This document shows positions 57,196 through 64,000 of a stretch of 64,000 bases of DNA, piece after piece; the first letter of the stretch is position 1, and each line of letters begins with the position of its first letter. Where the stretch lies: the NCBI RefSeq assembly GCF_014633365.1, contig NC_068343.1, forward strand, positions 29,295,307 through 29,359,306, read 5' to 3'. This DNA is from Diospyros lotus (taxonomy: Eukaryota; Streptophyta; Magnoliopsida; Ericales; Ebenaceae). Under the pieces are notes generated by a model, which saw only the letters and a list, made by a program, of their open reading frames with translations, had not been told where the DNA came from and did not search any database. A program made the position numbers and the translations under genes.

Positions 57196-57501
57196 ATGGG
57201 CACAGATTATTACAAGGAGGTGTTTGAACGACAACTTTTGCATGTTGAGGAAGCCGTCAGAGTTGAATCTGGAGATTATGGAGATGATGCCGGAGGAGTC
57301 TTTGAGCGGGTCACAACAAAGGGGAGGGTTTATACAGAATCACTGATGGGTTTGAAAATAGTCAGAAGAAATGAATTTGTATATCACTACTGGGAATGGT
57401 TTGCACACAATCAGCGATTTGCACAGAATCACGGCATGGGTTTGTCTTGGGGAGAAATAGATTCCATGCTGGGGAGGCTGATTTGGATTTGGCGGGGATG
57501 A
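57196..57501 (+). CDS. Open frame of 101 residues in CACTA-3, unknown
   Basis: The frame begins MGTDYYKEVFERQLLHVEEA and contains VYHYWEWFAHNQRFAQN. No signal peptide, membrane segment or family motif is recognised. It follows directly on the 55-bp repeats and is the only sizeable frame in the element. The composition (acidic N-terminus, Trp/His-rich middle) is not obviously repetitive. It may be an exon of captured host sequence, or chance. A downstream GGATTTGGCGGGGATGA stretch is duplicated at about 57485 and 57588, so the region is locally rearranged. Low confidence that it is expressed. Confidence 0.2.
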   Translation: MGTDYYKEVFERQLLHVEEAVRVESGDYGDDAGGVFERVTTKGRVYTESLMGLKIVRRNEFVYHYWEWFAHNQRFAQNHGMGLSWGEIDSMLGRLIWIWRG

Positions 57502-58183
57502 GGGGATTTGGTTCTTCGCTGGGATTTGAAGGTTAATGCACGATTTACACAGTAAGTGAAAAAATGGTAGGTTCTGGAGGCTAATTTGGATTTGGCGGGG
57601 ATGAAGCAATTGAAGGTTTTGATGGGTTATTCGTTGAGATGAAGCAATTGAAGGGGGGTTTGCACGAGATGCAAAAATTTGGGAGCTTGGAGGTTAATTT
57701 TCAAGTTTTATTTGAGTTTTTTAATTTTGGGAGCTCGAAGGTTTTAATTTTTAAGTTTATTTAGGTTCTCCCGCTTTATTTTTTTATATTTTTTAATTTT
57801 TATTATTTTTTACTTGAAAATAATTAAACTTATCTTTTAACTACAACTTAATGATTTTGTAGTAAATTTTATTTTCCTTGCTATGCAATAAAGAATTGTA
57901 GATAAATTTTCATATTGAAAAATTATATTTGGTGGCAAAATATTTGACTAATTTAAATTACCTACGATTTAATAATTACGTAACAAAATATTAACTTTTG
58001 ACTACGAAATTTATAGCGTAGATAAAATTTTCGTAACTAAAACTATATTTGTTAGGAAAAATTTTGGCTTCTTTAAATTGTCTACAATTTAATAATTTTT
58101 GTAGCAAAATGTTAATATTTTGCAACGAAAATTGCTATGTAGAAAACAAATCGTAGCAAAAAAGTTATTTTGTTGTAGTGAGT

Positions 58184-59008
58184 GTTTTTCATCATCAAAA
58201 CCAATGCAAGAGTAAAATATCATTTGGACTCCAAGAATCGACTGGCTTCCAAGAATCAACTAGCCTCTAAGAATCAACTGACCTACCTAAAACAAAGACA
58301 TGGTGAGTGGCTTGGGAGATTGTTCCCTGCGGACCCTCCGACGCTTAAGTCAGTTTTTAGGCTTCAAAATGATTGAGTGTAGTTTCAGTACCCAAGAGAA
58401 CATACTTGAATAATGAGGCATACCTCTTATTTATAGAGTTGTATGGAACAATTTTAGTCGTATTAGGACTCAGGATAATGTTTGTCTTTATTTATTTTAT
58501 AATCTTCGTATTATCAAGATTCCTCATGGGCTTATCTTCTTGTGGATTGCCTGCCTGGGTTACATCCGGCCCATATTTGTGGACCCGGTCCATTTGTTAT
58601 TTATTAATCTTTGTAGGGCACATCAATTGCTCCTTACTCTTTTGTCCGAGAGTCCCGAGTGAAAGAGTATCTCGCCTTGCAAAACATGCATGCTTTCAAA
58701 ATTCTTGTCTTTGGTGCCTTTCAGTCTCGAGGTCTTTTGTATCTCTTGTACTTTCACGTTTCATCTTCTCTAAGTGTGCATGAGTCCGAGATGGTGAGGT
58801 GGATGTTTCAGGGGAAGCAGACTCCGTTTCCGGAGATAATAGACAAGACATCTTCATGCACTCCCAGCTCCCCAGGATATTGTGTATTCTTAACGTCGAG
58901 TTACTCGCGGGACATTGAGTTTATCATCGGGCTACGAGCGGGAAAATGATTATCTTATATTTTCTCGTTATTAGGCCAGGACCGGGGTGACTAGACTTTT
59001 GTTTTCCC
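58184..59008 (-). mobile_element. Tat-like LTR material right of CACTA-3
   Basis: It contains three copies of a CCAAGAATCAACTGG-like unit (58230-58285), a CCTCCGACGCTTAAGTCAG box (about 58335) and a minus-strand TATAAATA box (58428-58435), the same order as near 18240-18386. Beyond 58440 no gene is supported; frames at 58373-58783 and 58659-58949 overlap in different readings and match nothing. A TCTTCTCTAAGTGTGCATGA stretch at about 58768 is echoed at about 60532, on the far side of LTR-J. Confidence 0.5.
58428..58435 (-). promoter_or_regulatory. TATA box of Tat-like LTR
   Basis: Minus-strand TATAAATA within CTCTTATTTATAGAG, identical to the box at 19795-19802 and close to that at 18379-18386. 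Confidence 0.5.
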
Positions 59009-60515
59009 TGAAGGATCATTAACGAGGAAACATAGCATGCAACGGAAGCGGTTTAGAATCAAAACTGTTCCTCGTATTGATTAGAATCTAGGAGACTTAC
59101 TTTTTCAGCAGATTACCGGACGGAATGGAGCGATGGGAGCAGGATACGCGGGAGCTTCTTCGCGTGGTGGAGACGACGACTGTCCTGCTATCCTTCGGCT
59201 CCTTCGCATTAGAACTCAAAAGCACTCTTTCGATCTTCCGGAGTATGACTCGAACTCGTGGCCTCTCTTTCGATGAAGAAGAGTAAAAGAAGCTTGGATC
59301 AAAAAACAATCAAAGAGAGATATATATAGGGAGAACCCTAGGGTTAAAACCCTAGTGGGCCAAACCCTAATGGGCCAAGTCCATTTAATTAATTTGCTAA
59401 TTGGGTTAGCCCAATTAATTAATTAAACTAATGAACTATTATTTTATTCTACCCCAATTAATTATGGACCATCCTGAATAAAATAATTCTCTCTCAATGT
59501 AATTCACCCAACAAGCCAAATGTATTAAAAAATACATGAGTTACATCGAGCTACCCCGGGGACCAAAAGACAAATTATTCACGGCTACTAAAATGACCAA
59601 AATATCCCTACTACCTAGTAGCTATATTTTGTCATTCTAAGTGTTCCAACTATCACCATATGGTAACACTGACCCCACGAATAATTTTGCATATGCAATG
59701 TCTTTGACCTACTAGTGTAATGACGAAAATACCCCTCTGCGTAACACCCATCATTTAGAAAGGAATAATGTACTAACACCTCTCTAAATGATTTCTACCA
59801 TCCTTAGATCACTAGTCCAATAATCCGTGACTACTCGAATGTACTTGCTTATCACTGGGAGCTACCCAGAAGCACACACTCTTAAGTCACGTTCCCAGGG
59901 CCCTGGATTATTTGATTATTCTTGGACAATCACAAGGGGGTGAATCACAGAAACTATCTTGTATTAGTCTGTCTTAGCTAATTAGAAACCATACCCCCAA
60001 CTCAAAAGGATATTGATCTTTGATAGACCTCACCTACAATGAATCTAAGAATATAGCTCTAGGTTCACTAGACCACCAACTAATACTCAAGTATTAGAGT
60101 ACTCGTCCACGTAGTAGCAGTGATAGACTAGCTCCATGATAATTAGTACTTTGTCATTAGCTTCTATCACAGGTCCACTCTACGCATTCCAAATGCGCTT
60201 GTACAATTAGAGTAAACGGACTGTTTACTGGCTAAGGCAAGCCATCCTCCATTAGGATCTATTGCACAATGATCTTATCATGATAGAATGCCCAGTTCTA
60301 TCAAAAGATCAAGAGTAATATTTTTCTTGCTTATTAAGTACCCATGATTCATGCTTAACTGTGAAGAACGACCCATCACATGAATCACTTACTTAATAGC
60401 ATGGACACTTTTCCAACAATTAAATGCAAATAATATATGTGCCATGAACTGAATAAAAGAAACATCATTACCATAAATTAAACAAAACATGTCTTTAGGG
60501 CATACATTTCCAAGA
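59009..60515 (-). mobile_element. LTR-J, Copia-type solo LTR (minus)
   Basis: Its ends are TGAAGGATCATTAACG and ACATTTCCAAGA (minus-strand start TCTTGGAAATGTATGCCC, from TGTTGG). It is flanked by TTCCC (59004-59008 and 60516-60520). It is 1507 bp. The start GGAAATGTATGCCCTAAAG is one I recall from plant Copia LTRs. The minus-strand TATA box CTATATATA lies at 59321-59329. No internal region. The transition of the terminal base pair is the only visible damage at the ends. Confidence 0.83.
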
Positions 60516-60539
60516 TTCCCCTCATCTCGTCTTCTCTAA

Positions 60540-60960
60540 GTATGCATGATCGTATTTTGTTTACACAATTCAGTGTAACCCTACGTCCGTAACCATAAAA
60601 TAACTGTATTTTGTTTATGCGACTTGGTGTAACCCTACGATCATGATCTGTATTTTGTTTGTGCGGTTTGGTGTAACCCTACATCTGCGAATGGGGGTAA
60701 TAACCATATTTTGTTCACGCGATTCAGTGTGACCCTATGTCCGCGATCGAAGGGAATGATCGTATTTTGTTTGCGTGGTTTGATGTAACCCTACATCCAT
60801 GATCTGTATTTTGTTTGCGTGGTTTGGTGTTACCCTACATCTGCGATCGCATTTTGTTTGCAAGGTTCGATGTTATCCTACGTCCACGATCGAAGGGAAT
60901 AATCATATTTTGTTTATGTGGGTCAGTGTAACCCTACTTCTGCGTTCGAGGGTGTTTTGT
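60540..60960. repeat. Minisatellite, eight copies, alternating 43 and 57 bp
   Basis: Copies of GTATTTTGTTTGCGCGGTTT followed by GGTGTAACCCTACGTCCGC start at about 60553, 60608, 60650, 60706, 60762, 60805, 60848 and 60905. The spacing alternates according to whether a GATCGAAGGGAATGATC-like spacer is present. CpG sites in the unit are heavily mutated to TG or CA. It lies between LTR-J and the second Tat protease fragment, in the position of a 3' untranslated region of that element. Confidence 0.8.
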
Positions 60961-60984
60961 TTTCTCCTAGTTGCCAAGTCAAAG

Positions 60985-61150
60985 ATGGGACAATAGATCA
61001 TTCGCATTGTTATCGGGCTACTGACGAGATAATGGATCATTCACATCGTTGTCAGGCTATAGACGGGATAACGGATCTTTCACATTGGTGTCAGGCTACA
61101 AACGGGACAACAAATTTTTTGCATTGTTGTCGGGCTACAGGCAAAACAAC
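60985..61150. repeat. 39-bp tandem repeat, four copies
   Basis: Four copies of a unit with GATCATTCGCATTGTT, then TCGGGCTACAGACGGGATAA and variants. It directly follows the previous minisatellite and differs from it in sequence. A noncoding stretch (61160-61370) follows. Confidence 0.8.
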
Positions 61151-61375
61151 GGATCTTTTGTTTTGGGAAAGAATTAATCTTTATAAAATAAACAAATGAT
61201 GATAAACGAGTAACATTATTGCAATGCGTAAAGAAAGACGAATGTTTCTACATGGACTAGCCTAATGTGCCTACATCTACAGCCTCATGTTGGGCTCACA
61301 TCTAACAAAACAACTTGAAATTAATATTGCATAGTTTACTTGGTGATGAGTTGGGGATCTCCACTCTTCTTTCCT

Positions 61376-61476
61376 TTTGCTAATGACACATAGCAAGTGC
61401 GTATCTTTCTTTAATCCCCTTGAACTTGCCCTACACCTTGGGGCGTTGGAACTTTCATCAACAAATAGCAGGAGGA
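61376..61476 (-). pseudogene. Second Tat protease-linker fragment, downstream part
   Basis: On the minus strand this reads LMKVPTPQGVGQVQGD, a TAA stop, then RKIRTCYVSLAKGK. It matches the Tat segment 'LMKFPTxxGVGxVxGDQxxAxxCYxxSLK'. The TAA stands where the family has Gln (CAA), again a single C-to-T change. The upstream part lies at 63476-63565, separated by LTR-K copy 2. Confidence 0.78.
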
Positions 61477-63475
61477 TGTTAGTGTAGGTGCTCTAGACTC
61501 AATCAGATTGGGCTTGTTGTACACTGACAATTGTAATCATGTTTATTGTTTGAATAAGGAGTTATTCAAATTCACAAGAAATCATTCTATTAGTTTCTTG
61601 TTATTATTATAATAACCGAATGAAACTAGATAGAAGTTCATATGATGTATACTGTGATTAATCTATTAAGATGTGAGATGATGCATCACAGTTTCTAGAC
61701 ATCATTAAACGTCCCAAGTCGTAGTAATGTCAAGAATGGACATTGACAATTGCGATAAGACTTGTATGTGCTATGTTTTTGCTATGTGATAGCAATGGGG
61801 GTCTCACACCCATAGGCATGGGGATGCCTAGACAAGTACATAGGTGACCAATGTTGAAGAACGTGTCATTAGACATGACTCGCCATGAGAATCCATTTTG
61901 GTTATATGTTGATGGAATTCTCATACGAGATGGGTGTAACTAATCCTTGGACCTGAGGTTGTCACGGTCATCTCATAAGAAGATCGGTATGCTTTGACAT
62001 CGTTTCGATAGGCCTAGACAAAGGCTGCATGTGGGCGATCGTTGGCTATATCGTGAGGCTTATGGAGATGGGTGTATAACCAAGATGGGACTCATCTATC
62101 CCTTGATAAAGGATGATGTATCTAAGGCGCATTCGGTGGATATTCACTTTAAATCCATGGCCATGGTGAAAGAGATCAATAAGGAGTTATTGATTTACTT
62201 TCTAATTAAGTGAAGATATCCGGAAGACCGAAGAAAACTCATGTGATCGTTATCAAGCAACACATCGCCATACTTGAGATCACATAAGATACATTGACGA
62301 GATGATCGAATTACACGATAACCATGCTCGTGAAAGGTTATTTGCAGATTATGAATCCTTCTGAATAATTGGGTAGGCATGACGCCTTGCTAGAGGCCAA
62401 TCTTGTCTTATGTGTTTGTACCGACACATTGCCAACATATTCGAAAGCCTAATGAGTCATATGCAATAGGCACGGTCCCTGGCTTAAACTAGGAGAGTGG
62501 ACGTATGGTTAAGTGGGACACTTCGGCAAGAAGTTGTGCCGTCGTAGGTTCTCACGGAAAAAGAACAAATAAACGTAATGACGTCGATATGGCGAGGGGT
62601 CGTCATAATGGAAAGAGTTTCCTAAAATGGCAATTGATTAAATTAGGAAGGAGTTTCTAATTTAATAATTTTCTATTTGTTGGAGTGACAAATAGGAAAT
62701 AAAATATATTTGGGCTTAAGTTAATATTTGGACTCAATTAGATTTGGGCCAAATATTAAATTAAATATTATATTTGGACTAAATTGGATTTGGGCCAAAT
62801 ATTAAAATAAATATTACATTTAGACTAAATTAGATTTGGGCCAAATATTAAATATTATATTTGGACCAAATTAGATTTAGGCCAAATATTAAATAAAATA
62901 TATTTGGGCTTGAATTAGATTTGGGCCATAATATTTTATTTAACCTATAAAAGTATTGGGCCATTTAATTATATTTCTAGTTGGACTAGAATAAGCCCAC
63001 TTAAGATTCTAATTAAATTAGAATTAATGGGCTAGCCCAATCCATTAGGGTTTTAGAAACCCAATGATATTTCCTTATAAATATCCCTTTATGGGTTGCC
63101 CAAAATGGAAGTGATTTTTGGTGTCGTTTTTCAAGAGTTGAAAAACGTATTTCCGTTCACTCTTCCCGTTTCTTTTTGGCATCGATTTGAAACGTGGGCG
63201 TTCTTTTACCGTCCATACACAAGCCGCGCAAAGGAGAAGGAGTTAGCACTCCTATTCCGCTCTCCTTGCCAACGGACGCGTGCCGCGTATCACGAATTAG
63301 AGGCCGGACGCTTGGACGACTCGAATCCGCGAACGACTCGATAATCTAAAGGTTAGATTTATTTATTTGTTTGTGAATGATTTAATTTCGACGTTGATCC
63401 AATCGCCAGGATCAGGGTAAGTTCAAAAATTTTGAACTACGCTGTTTGCCCCGTTGCGATCTTGCTTTACTTTCA
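61477..63475 (+). mobile_element. LTR-K copy 2, 1999-bp solo LTR (plus)
   Basis: It starts TGTTAGTGTAGG and ends CTTTACTTTCA. The flanks are GAGGA and GAGCA (4 of 5 match). Its length is identical to copy 1 (41452-43450), which lies inverted 18 kb away. In a 150-base sample I count about ten differences, nearly all transitions. A TATAAATA box lies at 63076-63083, and the AATATTTGGCCCAAATC tandem stretch at about 62690-62930. It splits the second Tat protease fragment. Confidence 0.9.
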
Positions 63476-63565
63476 GAGCAGACAAAGGCCCTCATGTCGT
63501 TAAGTAGGGGACAACCCAAGATCATATTGTATGCAGCAAAGGCATCCTTAACTACCATGAAATTG
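63476..63565 (-). pseudogene. Second Tat protease-linker fragment, upstream part
   Basis: On the minus strand this reads FMVVKDAFAAYNMILGCPLL, then NDMRAFVCS. This is the end of the retropepsin-like domain ('YNxILGRPxLN'), continued at 61476 beyond LTR-K. The retropepsin active site would lie further right but is absent: the sequence changes at about 63566 into unrelated AT-rich DNA. Confidence 0.78.
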
Positions 63566-64000
63566 TTGTAACATATTTTTTTATTAATGAGGAAATGTGT
63601 ATGATGAAAAATAAATCTTAGAATAAAAAATCAATTATGTTAATCTCATATTTCGAAATAAGCTTTCTATATTTCGAAACATCCATGAAAAGTTTTGGCT
63701 CAAAAATTTAAATGTTTAAAAAATCTCTAGTTTATGCATCGTGTTTCGAAACCTACTATATATGTTTTGAAACCTTGATAATCCATGTATTTATACATGT
63801 TTAGAATCTCTCTCTTGATAAGGTTTTAAATATTTTCTAAGTGTGTATACTATATTTCGAAACATCTATGTAATGCATATGTTTTGAAATCAGTTTTTGG
63901 TTTATGATTTGAAACCTACATGATATGTTTCGAAACCTCTAACATTTCTGTCAGTAGAGCAATTAAAAAAAATGAGATGCATTTGTTTTATATATTTATT
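63566..64000. repeat. Noncoding block with TTTCGAAAC motifs, cut by the window end
   Basis: It begins TGTAACATATTTT, which looks like an LTR terminus, next to the Tat protease fragment. At least eight TTTCGAAAC/TTTCGAAAT motifs occur between 63650 and 63935. The block resembles 38475-39260 and may be the same repeat family. No gene. Confidence 0.55.

Larger units (their letters stand above)
54700..58180. mobile_element. CACTA-3, non-autonomous CACTA element
   Basis: It starts CACTACAACAAATTTTGG and ends TTTTGTTGTAGTG, with the 3-bp duplication AGT (54697-54699 and 58181-58183). It is 3481 bp. Both ends are filled with CTACGAAATTTTCGTAG-type repeats (54720-55200 and 57830-58160), a different subterminal motif from CACTA-1 and CACTA-2. 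No transposase is present. The inner 55300-57800 is unlike the ends and contains a 55-bp tandem repeat (56972-57185), an open frame at 57196-57501 and intron-like text. It may be captured host DNA, but I recognise no gene. Confidence 0.92.

Overview
This is plant nuclear DNA from a repeat-filled, probably pericentromeric or otherwise gene-poor stretch of an AT-rich, eudicot-like genome. The evidence is a Cassandra element carrying 5S rRNA sequence, En/Spm (CACTA) transposons with TNP2 and Transposase_24 genes, Mutator-like elements with 9-bp target duplications, Tat-lineage Ty3/gypsy gag and protease remnants, and many very long LTRs of the TGTAAC/TGTAATACCC...TTACA type. I found no intact host gene. 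Three broken host-like pieces are present: an RPA70-like (DUF223) gene, a long-chain acyl-CoA synthetase fragment, and some unassigned exon-like stretches.

Layout. 1-2632: minisatellite and Tat-type LTR debris with two divergent TATA boxes. 2633 to about 21785: an old autonomous CACTA element (CACTA-1). Its left end and subterminal repeats are present, and both genes (Transposase_24 and TNP2) are decayed and read on the minus strand. LTR-A (6229-11086, itself holding LTR-B) splits the Transposase_24 gene. LTR-like material with an exact 25-bp minisatellite and a small CACTA (CACTA-2, 19832-21159) sits in its right part. 21875-33949: an RPA-like gene whose first intron is stretched to about 11.7 kb by LTR-F (containing LTR-G), a Mutator-like element, LTR-H and a second Mutator-like element. 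Its second exon is cut by LTR-I. 35547-38212: LTR-D, with a Met-tRNA primer-binding site beside it. 39308-48760: a Tat element (minus strand) broken between gag and protease by a four-deep nest: LTR-E, then an LTR of the B family, then Cassandra, then solo LTR-K. 49210-52648: acyl-CoA synthetase pseudogene and exon-like debris around solo LTR-C. 52649-61375: Tat-like LTR material holding CACTA-3 (54700-58180), a Copia-type solo LTR and two minisatellites. 61376-63565: a second Tat protease fragment split by a second, inverted LTR-K. The window ends inside another repeat.

Most insertions could be delimited exactly by terminal dinucleotides and target duplications read by eye, so their relative ages follow from nesting. 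The least familiar signal is a set of arrays of CpG-centred palindromes (CATTCGAATG, ATCCGGAT, TAGTCGACTA, ATGTTTCGAAACAT and others). In six of the seven arrays the array lies in recognisable LTR material. The palindrome differs from one array to another, and the degenerate copies look like CpG deamination products. All homology calls are from memory of family motifs; no search was run.
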